From Xylogone sp. PMI_703 (lineage: Eukaryota; Ascomycota; Leotiomycetes), in the NCBI GenBank assembly GCA_021399445.1, contig JAJTUQ010000006.1, positions 1,178,001-1,242,000 on the forward strand: 64,000 nt of DNA, in the 5' to 3' direction. Of the stretch, positions 34,667 to 46,100 are shown in pieces. The translations under genes and the position numbers were made by a program. The notes beneath the pieces were generated by a model. That model was not told the origin of the DNA and ran no database searches. It saw only the letters and a program-made list of their open reading frames with translations. How positions within the stretch are numbered: position 1 is the first letter of the stretch; every line of letters starts with the position of its first letter.

Positions 34667-36208
34667 AGAGCCAGTATACAGAGAGATCGACACATATCAT
34701 CTCCGAATAATAAACGCAATAGGTGCAGTTGCAACTCATGAAACATGCAAACACTTGTTCTTGGTTAGATTATCACTTGATTTACGTTTGACTCAGTGTG
34801 GATCTTCCTCCAATTGCGTTTTGGAGAGATGCCTGGCATGCCGGGATATGAGAGCAAGACAGGGGTTGAAGTGTCTTTCTAGGAAAACAAAATAGTCATA
34901 GAGATAGATCAATTCGAGTAACTTATGATAGAAAAGTGTTTGCACCTGCCAGGTACCGTACCTCGCGTACTTACTGCATGGTTGTGGTGTGAAGAGAAAG
35001 CTTCTTGGCCGCCACAGAATTAAGGGAGAAGTGTCTCGCGTCTATATTGCCACGGGTGCCACTGGTAGAAACGATCCGTGGAAGCGGGACCAGGCACGGC
35101 AACCGGCAGGAGATAGACAGGAGTCTGTATTAATTGATTAGATGCTGTTTGCTTCAAAGACCCGATGAGATTGCTCGTCATGCAGCAGCGTTGGCATCCT
35201 TTTGTGTAGCAATGCTGTACAACGCTGGTGAGATGCCGTAAACGTGGGCTTGCTTGGTCTCCTGCACCGGCATCGGCACTCAAACCTCCACCGTCGCATT
35301 CATGACTTCAGCAAAAAGAATATCTCCGTTGTCACCTGTCTCGCAGCTGCAGACGAGGTTTGGCTCCAGGGCTCCAGAAGGGGCAACGACTTCGAGGCGG
35401 GCTGCCGGATCTTCCGAGCACCACAACGCCCAAGAAAGCCGCTGATGCCCATCCTGTCATCCCAAAGTAGAATAATGAAAGGTAAAAGGCAACGCAGAGT
35501 TCTCGTAAGCAGCCTAGCCACGCGCCGCGCAGGTGCAGCACCGGGCGAAAAAGGCGAGTAGCAAGGGATGTAAGGGAGCAGTAAGAGAGTTGGATGCTGG
35601 GATGATTATTGAGCGATGGGTGATACCGTATTGAGTGATGAGTGATGACGCTGCAGCCCCGCGAGAAAGCGAAGAAACTCCCCCCTTGCGCCGCCCCCCA
35701 GCACCGGTGACGTCCTGGTCGCGATTTCTCAGCTGCTCTTCGGGTTCCTTCGATCGCGCTTCTGGGCCGGTCCTGGGTCCCCTGATGGCTCGAACACTGT
35801 GTGCTTTGAGCAGAGTATTGTAATTGCTATATAAGAAACTTTGTACAGTACTGTACTCGTGCTGTATGTAAATATAAAATATAAATACGAGCCACTCCTG
35901 CACAATCTGAGCTGTCGAGGGTATCATCAACACAGCACAGTACATGTTGGAGGCGTGCTAGGGGTTCAGTGCATTGCGCGTGCCGCCGTGTACGAAGTCA
36001 AGCTGGTACAGAAAGTGGGACACTCTGAGCCCGCCGCCGCTGGTCACTCGCCCACCAGCTGGGAACTAGCTAACCATTGCTTTTCCTTGAGAACCTCGCA
36101 CAGCTCACTTCTCATCCTCTCTTACTCCTACTTTCTAATCTTTTCCCCAAATACTTCTCTTGGGATTGAAGGTGCCTTGTTGCATCTTCTGGTCCTGCGT
36201 GCACCAAG
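34667..36208. other. Intergenic region, SDR / SYLF gene
   Basis: About 1.5 kb without a supported gene, including a GC-richer patch at about 35240-35810 and several palindromic GTAC-containing words (for example the 14-bp palindrome at 35843-35856). This should include the promoter and 5' UTR of the SYLF gene. ORFs here have no family signature. Confidence 0.5.
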
Positions 36209-38273
36209 ATGCAGAGGGTCACCTCTATGCTCCCGTCCTGGGACAAGACCAAGACCCAGAGCAAGAAGGGCTTCGATAAAGTCTGGGGATGGGCTGATAA
36301 GCTCGGTGCGCCGGTCAACAGGCTCAGCAACCGCATTGGCAGTGAGGCCTTCTGGCCCACGACTCTCGACAAAGAAAGCGACAAAGCTGCCAGAATTTTG
36401 AGATCTTTCTGCAGTAAGTTCAGATCCCTTTTGCTCAATCTTCAATTCTTTGTTTCCTCTTCTGTGGTCGGCTTTACAGACGCAATACGTCTGCAATCCG
36501 TTGCGCAGTTGGGAATGCACCTTTTCATGTGGTTCTGCCGCTGACGGATGACGCAACACAGAGGATGGCTTCTACGCAGAGGAAGAAAGGACGGCCGACC
36601 AGGCCGGTCCTAAGCAGAAACAAAAAGTCCTAAAGAAAATTCCCCAAAAGGTCATCCAGAATGCTGTCGGTCTCGCTATCTTCACCACCATGCGCACCGG
36701 GCTGTGGGTATCGGGTGCCGGTGGTTCCGGCGTCCTGGTTGCGCGCAAAGAGGATGGAACTTGGTCTCCACCGTCAGGTATCTTGCTGCACACAGCTGGT
36801 TTGGGCTTCCTAGTAGGCGTGGATATCTACGATTGTGTTCTTGTCATCAATAATCGCAAGGCGCTCGAGGCCTTCACCAAGATCCGAGCTACCCTCGGTG
36901 GGGAGATCAGCGCCGTTGCCGGTCCCGTTGGTGTTGGTGGGGTCTTGGAGAATGATGGCAAATGGAAGCAGGCGAACAGGCCTGTGTTCACCTATCTGAA
37001 ATCCCGAGGATTCTATGCCGGTGTTCAGGTTGATGGCACAATCGTCGTAGAGCGTACAGACGAGAATGAGCGTTTCTATGGAGAAAGGATAGGTGTTAAT
37101 GACATCTTAGCTGGAAAGGCCCGTCATCCACCACCCGAGATTCGGATGTTGATGGAGACGTTGAAGGCTGCTGAGGGTAGCACAGACGTCGACCAGGAGC
37201 TCATGGAGGAACTAGAAGGGCAGCCAGCCCCGGGAGATGTCAATGTTGATGCTCCTAGCGGGAAGATGTTTGGCATTCCCGAGCCCGACGATCCAGACCC
37301 ATTTGGAGTCCTTGCTTTGGAGAAAGAAGGCTTAGAGATTCGTGAGGCGGGGACACACTCTAGACCATCGAGCCAGCAGTTCGAGTATAATCCAAGCCCT
37401 ACCAGTCCAATATACAACAAGATCCACCGCAGGAGCATTGATACAATTGGATCAAGGAGTAATCGAGAGAGCTACATATCGACGATAAGCTCTCGTGCGA
37501 GATGGAGTCAGAATCTAGATCGACCCTACACTACGTCTGAGATGGGCACTCAAACAGACGAAGTCATTACGCCAATCACAAGTCCTACCTATGATAGCTT
37601 CAGTCATGGCAAGATTGCTGAAGAAGATGAGCATGACAGAAATGATGAGCCCCCAGAGGTTGACTACACAAAGATAGATCTCGGTCCTTATAGCAATATG
37701 AACGGTCACCAGGATTTGGAGGGTACAACGGTGAATGGAAGCCCTCGAAGTGGAATGCATCATACCTCTTCTATGGATAACAGCTTCACCTCGATAGATG
37801 ACGACGATGAAGAACCTATAGTTTTTGAAGCCGCTTCTACCCAAGCCACGGTTTTGCGTCCACAAGCAATTAAGGCTAGGCCTGGTGTTGTGAACATCCC
37901 AGCTCGAGTACCACCACCGCTACCACCTCGGAACACTCGACGGACGAAGGTGCAGATGGTTGATGAGGCCAGTGGCTGGAGTCCCATCAAACCCGAGTTT
38001 GAGGATGTTGAATTGAGAGGAGCTGAGAGAAAGGAGAGCATCGAATCGAATGATGCACACTCCTTCAAGTCAGCAGCCAAGTCGGAGAAGGACGATACTG
38101 AAGATGACTACACCGAAGCTGAAGAGCACAAACGAAAAGACAGTGAGAACGATAAGGTACTCATCAATGGTGCCTATTCTCCACCTCGTGGATCCTCACC
38201 TGCCTATGAAAAGGAGGAAGGCGAAAAATTCCATAGCGTTCCAGGCAGTCCCGAAGCAGTCATGCGAGCATAG
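36209..38273 (+). CDS. SYLF-domain protein, Ysc84/SH3YL1-like, without SH3 domain
   Basis: Two exons, join(36209..36413, 36562..38273), 638 residues. The 148-bp intron is fixed by the conserved junction FCKDGFY. Residues about 55-290 form a SYLF (DUF500) domain with ARILRSFC, IPQKVIQNAVGLAIFTTMRTG, GSGVLVARKEDGTW, and the final FYAGVQVDGT followed by a conserved Glu/Tyr/Gly-rich segment. SYLF domains bind phosphoinositides and, in Ysc84/Lsb3, actin at endocytic sites. Yeast Ysc84 ends with an SH3 domain; here the C-terminal 340 residues are disordered and acidic, with a polyproline stretch PPPLPPRNTRR that looks like an SH3 ligand. It is therefore likely a membrane-actin adaptor that is recruited by SH3 proteins. 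Confidence 0.85.
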
Positions 38274-39155
38274 GTGCATAACGGATTCTGATATAGACAA
38301 CAAAGGTATATCTGGGAATTTACGAGCGAATATGAAAGCGAATCCCCCAAAATGGAACGCGAGGCGCAAGTGGTGTAGGCGGCTGTAACTGGCAAACAGC
38401 CCTCCGCTTATTGCCTTTGCCTCTTCTAAAGCAATGATGGGAGATTAGCGTACACGAGAAAGGAATGAGCGCTTGGGATTTGGGGGATAGGAGTTTATCC
38501 ACGGCGTGTTCGGTTTTCGGTTATACTTATTGGGAGCGATATTGATTTGGGAATTACCACTTTGTGTGTTAGGGGAGGGTAGCCTGGATAGTATGGGCGT
38601 GATAGGCCGCAAGGAAATCGGAAGAAATATGAATAGAACGGCCGGATGAATTGGGGGGCTTCTAAAAGATGGGACGGACGAATGGAATGCGTAACCAGAC
38701 ATTATATCTATCTTATACACAAATGGGTGATGTGCGGAGAGTACTGATCTATTGGTTAGTATTATGATACCATATATTTACCCCATACAAAGATGGGCGG
38801 AAACCGGGATTAGGAGCAGAGACAGAGAGCTATTAATATTAAGTCTTAATTGAGTATAAAGCTCCAATTTAGCCATACTCCCAGACCCTGAGTGAAGAGT
38901 CTTGAGTGTTGAGATTACCTTGGAATATCCGATACGGACCATCTTATGTAAATGGTTCCATATCTGTGCGCAAAGTCAATGATTTGCTAGAAGAGGGTCT
39001 GCAATGCCTGTCCATTCCAATCGAAAACCAAAGTAGCTTGCTTGATAATCAAGTCTAATTTGACACGCTCTTCTACGAGACTAAGGGAGTTGGGGCTTAC
39101 CGACTCCCATGCCAATAGCGAGTGTTATAGAGAGTACTGAGAATAATATTGTTAC

Positions 39156-39186
<31 letters not shown>

Positions 39187-39598
39187 ACCCAAAATATAAA
39201 GAACACTGTATATATAAATTGTCAATAAAATATGTTCATTACGGTACAGTGTCCTAGCTTTTTTTGTATCTCCTAATCAAGAACTGCCCTCCCCCCTAAC
39301 TAACAACATCATCGCTCGAACAAGATCAACACGCTACACAAATACCTCCCCACAACTATGCAAGAACAACTTCCTATACTATCCGCCAACTCATATCTCT
39401 CACACACACGAAAAGAAAAAAACCCATTCCTTCGCTAAACCAAAAAGGTATATAAGGCATAAATATTGGACATATCATGATCCAATTCCATAGAATCGAA
39501 AAAAAAGAGGCTCACTATTGGGGTCATCAAAAAGAAGCCGAAAAAGTTACCGGAGATTTTCCCTAACATCCCGAAAAGAAAATGTGCTAACCCGTCCC
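38274..39598. other. Convergent intergenic region, SYLF gene / chitinase
   Basis: A 1.3-kb spacer between converging genes containing an AC microsatellite (39164-39186). Otherwise probable 3' UTRs. No gene seen. Confidence 0.5.
39164..39186. repeat. AC dinucleotide microsatellite
   Basis: About 11 uninterrupted AC units, preceded by ACATACAT variants. A simple sequence repeat in an intergenic region. Confidence 0.9.
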
Positions 39599-42500
39599 TT
39601 ACATCAATGCAATTACTGCAGCAAAGGCAGCAATAAACAGACCAGCAGATCCACTGATCTTACCCGCTCCGTTGCTGTACCCCAGTCCTGAAGAGCTGGA
39701 AGCTCCTGCAGGGCCGCTGGGAGTAGAGGATTGATATGGTGGTGATACGACACCGGTTCCAGTGCCAACTGGGACTGGGGCGAACTTGCCAGGGCCTGCA
39801 GGGCCGGTTGGGTATGGTGCAGCTGGCAGCGAGGCAACAGATGATGAAGGAACAGGAACGACCGCGACACTAGTTTCCTCAACCACGGCAACTGTGGATG
39901 TGGAGTGGATGACCTGGTAAGTGATGTACGTCGTGAGAGTGCTCTTGATCGTAGTATCTGGGTTAACAACCTGCACATTTCCTGGTTGAGTTGATCCTGC
40001 CTTGGTTGGAGCAGGGGCAGCGGAAGTGGCAGTCTCCTCGACAGGGCAAACAGTGGTATAGAGTGCAACTGTCTCAGTCGTAACAACAGGATGACCGCTG
40101 CTTGCTGGGCAGTTGGTGACTTCTGGAGCACATGAAGTGATGGTGCGAACACGCGTGGTATACACAGTTGAAGTAGTCAGAACTGGAGTAGATGTTGCAT
40201 AACCACCGTTGGCCCCTGTGGAGGTCTTTGATGCAGTTACAGGGCACACAGTTGTATACAATGGGATCGTCTCAGTTGTGACATGAGGGTGTCCACTTGA
40301 AGCCGGGCAGTTGGTAACTGTTGGAGCGCAGGATGTGATGGTGCGAACACGGGTAGTGTAAACGGTGGAAGTGGTCATTTCAACAGAACTGGTACTTGTA
40401 ACGCCACTTGTTGTCTGTGATACACCACCGACCGATGTTGAAACAACTGTAGAGCTAGATTGGGTTGCAAGGGAAGTGGAGTTAGTGTACCTGGTAGTGC
40501 TTCGGCTTAGTGTAGTGCTCGAGGTCAGTGTAGTAGCTGGTTGGCTGGTAGAGCTAGTTGAGCTATGGTCAACGACGGAGCTGACAGAGCTGGAGCTGGC
40601 AACACTAGTCGATTTGGAGCTAATAGTGGTTGGCTTCAAGCTGGTGGTAGTGGTCGGCTTTGAAGTGGTAGATGATTTAGAGCTGGTTGTAGTTGGCTTG
40701 ACACTGCTCGTTGTGGGCTTCACACTGCTTGTGGTTGGCTTGACAGTGCTTGTACTTGGCTTAACACTGCTCGTGGTTGGTTTCGAACTAGTTGAAGTAC
40801 TCGACTTGACACTGCTCGTACTTGGCTTCACGCTACTTGTTGTTGGCTTCACACTGCTCGTAGTCGGCTTCAGGCTAGTTGATGTACTTGGATCTAAGCT
40901 AGATGTGGTCGACTTTGAACTAGTAGCCGCCTTAGTGGTAGTACTCGTTGACTTCAGTGTCGTTGTAGTCGATTTAGAACTTGTCGTACTTGTCTTCAGG
41001 CTAGTTGTGGATGATTTGACACTAGTCGATGTTGGCTTCAAACTGGTTGTAGAAGACTGTGAAGTGCTACTTGATTTGGAAGTAGTAGTAGTTGGTTTCA
41101 CACTAGTCGTCGTCGTCGTCGATTTCGAGCTGGTTGCAGATGATTTGGAACTGGTTGTTGGCTTAATACTAGATGTAGACGATTTAAAACTAGAAGTAGT
41201 TGATTTAGATGTTGTTGTCGACTTCACACTGCTCGTAGATGTCTGAGAAGACGTTGTTGGCTTGACACTAGTTGTGGTAGGCTTAGAACTGGTCGAAGAT
41301 GACTTTGAGCTGGTGGTTGGCTTAACACTCGTCGTTGTTGATTTCGAGCTCGTTGTAGATGACTTAGAACTGGTTGACGGCTTAACGCTAGACGTGGTTG
41401 ACGACTGGGAAGTGGTAGTTGTAGACTTGGAAGTAGTCGTTGTTGACTTTGAAGTGGTAGTTGTAGACTTGGAAGTAGTCGTTGTTGACTTTGAAGTGGT
41501 AGTTGTGGACTTCGAAGTCGTCGTTGTTGGCTTTGAAGTCGTCGTTGTTGATTTGGAAGTCGTCGTCGTTGTTGGTTTAGACGTGGTAGTGGTGGTTGTC
41601 GTCGGTTTGGTAGTTGTCGTTGTCGTCGTTGTCGTGGGTTTAGTAGTTGTGGTAGTGGTTGTCGTGGGTTTGGTAGTCGTGGTAGTGGTTGTCGTTGGTT
41701 TAGTAGTGGTGGTAGTGGTTGTCGTGGGTTTGGTAGTGGTGGTAGTGGTTGTCGTTGGTTTGGTGGTGGTGGTAGTGGTTGTCGTTGGTTTAGTAGTGGT
41801 GGTAGTGGTAGTGGTCGTTGTGGTTGTCGTCGGCTTGGTAGTAGTAGTGGTTGTCGTGGTTGTAGTGGTCGTAGTTGTAGTAGTGGTTGTGGTTGTTGTA
41901 GAGGTAACTGGGGAGTCCCGGAGCAAGTATTGCTTAGCCAGAGCATAGTATGGGTTTCCGCTAAGGTCTATATTTGCGTTGGCGACACTTGCTTCCCAAA
42001 GCATAATACCAGCGAACTTGTCTGCCTTATACCAGTCATCGATCACCTTCTTCATCTCAGAGGCCAAAAGGTAATCGCCCAGGGTGCCAGCAGTAGGTCC
42101 ACCAAGGAGACCAATGAACAACTTTGCATTAGCACTGGCAGTACCAGCAAGAGATGACGCCCACGTGGCGTAGTTGAAATTGCCGGTCTTGGAAATGTAG
42201 TTACGAGCAGTGCATCCATTGCCACCATTGTTGTAGAACTGAATGTAGAGAGCATCAAATTGAGCTTGAGTGATTATAGTATTCATGTTAACATCCGGGT
42301 ATGGGCACTGAGGAGCACCAGTGATAAGGTACTGCTTGGATGGATTCTGCTTGAAGAGCTTTCGCAGGGTATTGATCATAGTAACGTAACCAATAGAGTT
42401 ATCTGTATCGCTAATTAGGAAAACACTCTCTTACCCCTAGCTGCGGACGGTAGGGAGAGGAACTTACCAATAGGGGCTCTCTCGATATCAAAGTCAAAGC

Positions 42501-43175
42501 CGTCAATGTCAATGGTGGTGTCGCTAACGTTCCAGTACCCGCGATCTAGAGGACGATAGCCGCCATTGTCGACCCAAGTTTGATTGTAGGGACCATAGGC
42601 ACCCCATAGCCAGTTAGCAAAATCCTCTCCATCTTTGGCGCCGGTGAGCTGGTAGCTGCCACTCAGAGAGTCACCACCCAGTGAGAGCAGGACCTTCTTT
42701 CCTTTAGCTTGGCAGTAAGGGATGCCTAACTGAACATCTGGACATTGCTCGAGGAGACCATCGTTTCCATTGTTGACACCATCGTAACCTGGGCCGGGGT
42801 AGGTTGCACCCGCCCAACACCCGTTACCGAAATTCTGGACAGGGAGGCCATTACCTTGGGCAGGGAATTCATTAATGAAGGAGACCATGACAATATCAAC
42901 TTCGTCGCGGTCACAGAGGTCCTCCAGCGGCATATTACCGATAGGTGAAGCACCCTATAAATGCTTTGCATCAGCCGGATCAATTCCTACAGAACGTCTA
43001 ACCCAAAAAACATAGAAAGTTGAGAAAGTAGAATAGGAATAAGGGGCAAGCCCTCGAATGAATATCGTACCCAGTAGACGGCAACATTGCTCCGAGAGTT
43101 GAGGTCGAAGGAGGCGGCTGCACCGCCGATGCTGAGGGCAGCGGCCGCCGCAACGAACATCTTGTGGGAAAACAT
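39599..43175 (-). CDS. GPI-anchored class III chitinase (GH18) with long Ser/Thr-rich stalk
   Basis: Three exons, complement(join(39599..42402, 42468..42954, 43071..43175)), 1131 residues. A signal peptide ([21 protein letters not shown]) is followed by a GH18 domain of about 300 residues: [16 protein letters not shown] and the catalytic DGFDFDIE, whose Glu is the acid/base. The rest is a roughly 750-residue Ser/Thr/Lys/Pro stalk, first KPTTTTTTT units, then KSTTTT and KPTTSS units. It then has two copies of a Cys-containing module ([17 protein letters not shown]...NCPASSGHP) and a C-terminal Ser/Gly region with a hydrophobic tail ([14 protein letters not shown]), typical of GPI attachment. 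Such enzymes remodel cell-wall chitin at the surface. The start is the first ATG in frame; the frame upstream only has non-ATG codons. Val-rich antisense frames opposite the stalk are shadows. Confidence 0.93.
40030..40376 (-). repeat. Two-copy Cys module repeat within chitinase stalk
   Basis: Two near-identical coding segments, about 40240-40376 and 40030-40170, encode [17 protein letters not shown] followed by [11 protein letters not shown] and TTVCPV. They are separated by a short Gly/Ser linker. Each copy has three Cys. Similar modules occur in other fungal GPI-anchored wall proteins. Confidence 0.75.
41560..41910 (-). repeat. Thr-tract minisatellite (KPTTTTTTT units) in chitinase
   Basis: Coding minisatellite of about 27-bp units, each Lys-Pro followed by seven to nine Thr codons (mixed ACC/ACT/ACA), around eight copies plus an uninterrupted Thr run at the domain border. 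The tract is prone to copy number change between strains. Confidence 0.85.
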
Positions 43176-46100
43176 GGTGAATGTATTCAAGTAAGTAGCG
43201 ATTGTTTCTTTCTTTCAGAATTGACAAGCCCGCAACACTCGATATTCTTCCACAAATCTTCTCTTTGTCCTTGAATCTATTGTGCTGATATAAAAATCTG
43301 AAATATGTATAATATATATGGTGTGTGTCTGATTAACTGTACTGTGAAATGATCTGAAAATCAATTAAGGATCGTGGAGCGGTCCAAAGCCCGCTGGCAA
43401 AAATGAATGTGGATCTTCTGCTTCTGGTGACTGAACTGAAATTCGTCAACGAAAGGACGCAAACCGGAGGCTTGCACGGTGGCACGCGGAGAGTGGCCAC
43501 TGAAAGAGTGGAGGAGAAGAAGAAGAGGAAGAAAGAATCTTCTCGAGGCGAAGAAGGTAGAAAGAGAGATAGGATGAGAAGGAAAAAGGAGACGTTCCCA
43601 AGACGGGGAAGGAGGAAAGTATATAAAGCCATTTGGGCGCGGAGGGCAGCCACGGCGGCTTGACTGGCTGGAGTGGGCTGGGACTCCTGCCCATCGTCCC
43701 TGACATGATGCAGACGCCGGGTCGTAAGCCATTTCTGCTGCCAGAGAGTTTCCCTGGTGCCATCGTGATGCAGGATGCCCAAGGGCAATCTTAGAAGAGC
43801 CGCCGACGGTGCAGCCCCGTTCCTCGGCGAAGAGGCACAGGCGTATGAGGGTGTGGGTGTGGGTGTGTGGCAGACTGAGGGAGGGCAAGCGGGAGCAAAG
43901 GAGGGCATGGAAGTCATCGTAGTCATGAGAGGAGATTCCCCAAAGAGGCACACGATGGCTGCAAAAGCGCAGGCAGGAGAGGGTCAACCAAGGCAGCAGA
44001 GGCGCATTATTGGCAGCAGAGCAAAGCAGAGGCGTGAGGTGAGGCCAGACCGGTCCCATCGCCGGGCCCAGTCCATCCCAAGTCCGTCCCAGGTCCGTCC
44101 AGTCATCAGGACAGTCGCCCACAGCGTGCCTGGCTAAGCCGTGTTGGGCAATAGGGCAGGGTCCATCTCCCGCATGATTCCAGCGCTATCGCCAGGTACC
44201 AGGGGTCTACTGCAGGGGGCCCGCTGGCGGTTGGTTGGTTGTGGGCCAGCGGACCGGGGTGGCGACCGGTTTAAAGTTGTCGGCCCAGTCCAGTCAGCCC
44301 AGGGGGGAGTGGTTGGCGACCCAGAAAGCAGGAAAAGGGCCTCGAGCGAGAGCGTGTTCGTAAGAGGCCGCATCGTGAACGGTTGGTTGTCCCTTGGTGC
44401 TGGTGCTGCTACGGCGGACTGCAAGCTCTCTCTCCCATGCAATAAACCTCACGTGCAGTTTGGCGCCGATGAGGCTCTTAATATGGCTCATCTCCGTCCC
44501 ATTGATATTCACGTACCTGAGTGCGTTCCTGCGCCGCAACCGTTAGCCAATGTAGGTGGAATATTAGTGTATCATATGTATCATACATACAGTACAATAA
44601 CTCCGTACAGTAGCGCCTTCGGACGGCTCCGCTGAATTGCTGCTCGAGTCTAAGCATGGCCCAGCCAGTGCAAAACTGCTATGATCGTGCCTCTATTCAA
44701 TTGCTGCGGGCACCTTGGTAACTGTCATCTCTGGACACAGATGGCATATCGTAATATTGCAGTGGGCTGCTGCAGCCGTCTGCCCCAGCCTTGCGCTATA
44801 TCAGCAGCAGCCCTACACGAGCAATTGTATCACCCTTTTGCTGCTTCCGAGTGTAATCCCACATTTACTGTGCTTCCTGCCATCTGATGGCCGGGCCTGT
44901 GGAGTCAGCAGGTAGATATCACCACGAGCAACGGTGTAGATCGCGGAGAAGCTCGGTCTGTGTACCTGTATGGGCTCCGGGTGGAGGTGGAGTAGAGGAG
45001 GTAGAGGAGGTAACAGAGGGGTTGTCGGTTACTCGTGATGTGTAGTCACGGGTGCACAGACGATGATGACATATCGGCCTCGGTCACAATATAACATAGA
45101 TATTGCCCAGCCGCGTTGATTTTGGAAGATTAAACAATGGGAAAATGCTTGTTATGTACCAAATCAATGTACAATATTGGATGGCATTGTTAGTTTTATC
45201 ATATGATACAGTGTTGTCGAGGTATTACAGAAACGCAATGGTGCCCGAAGCAGAAGCGTATCTGTGCTCAGCGAAGCCCTACCATAGACACAATTTGTTG
45301 ACTTGGGGAGACTATTTGGGTGCCCGTACTAGTACACTCGTACCGTGTCAACATCCGCGAGAGCCATCGCAACATGTTCTTACGTGCTAGAAGATGCGTC
45401 ATATCCGGGTGGGGATTGACGGAAATAAGCTCGACCAGTGGACGCACTTGCTGGTATTCGCTGCTTCACCAGTAGTAGTGCCAACCCAAGCAGAACCGTC
45501 GGTGTCTAAGGGCCGCCATTCATTTTATCACTGCTGTGAGTTTGAAATGAGCTTTCCCATCCTGTTCTACTTTGCTTTGCTTCCAATGCACCCTTCGGGG
45601 GTGTCAGTTGGTTTTCTTTTTTGCATTTGATCCCTTCATGACCGAAAACTGGTGGGGTGCTGCACAGCCGTACGGAGGATTGTTGCCCCATTCTGACTGG
45701 CAGTGTTTGTTGGTGAAAAAGAGCGAGATGGGCAGTAGTGGAGTGGAGTAGAGTAGTTGCAGCCTTAATTAGACAGTCATGGTGGCCTCAGCGCGGGAGA
45801 TTTGACGCAGCATCGAGGCGAGTAAGATCGGCCTGATCGCTATCCGATCTCACGGAAGCGAGCGACGGTCAATCGATAACTCTGTTTTTGGCCCTGTTCG
45901 TGTTCTGCCCTGCCCTCGCTCTGCCCTCGCTCTGGGCCGTGATCTCCTTGGTCGCACGTGGAGCCCAGAAAAGCTAAATCACACCTACAGCCTAGACTCC
46001 CTTGGTACGATGCGCCGTATTAGCAGTGCTTATTGAAGGGGGGAAACAGCAAAGGTTTCATCAACAGAATGGAGACGACCCTAATACCACAGTTGCATGC

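Noticed and set aside
34626..34895. 90-codon ORF continuing past the SDR gene
   Set aside because: It is in a different frame from the spliced SDR, which ends at 34666 after the conserved SLDGG motif.
35843..35856. 14-bp palindrome GTACAGTACTGTAC
   Set aside because: About four such palindromes are expected by chance in 64 kb, and no regulator is suggested.
40365..41948. Two long plus-strand ORFs rich in Val and Leu
   Set aside because: They are exact antisense shadows of the Thr/Ser-repeat chitinase stalk.
43361..44122. 253-codon minus-strand ORF upstream of the chitinase, overlapping a 206-codon frame
   Set aside because: GC-rich sequence with several overlapping open frames, His/Thr microsatellite-like and Cys/Leu/Pro/Ser-rich translation, no domain or splice structure.
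44141..44635. 164-codon plus-strand ORF
   Set aside because: No recognisable protein features and composition typical of translated non-coding DNA.
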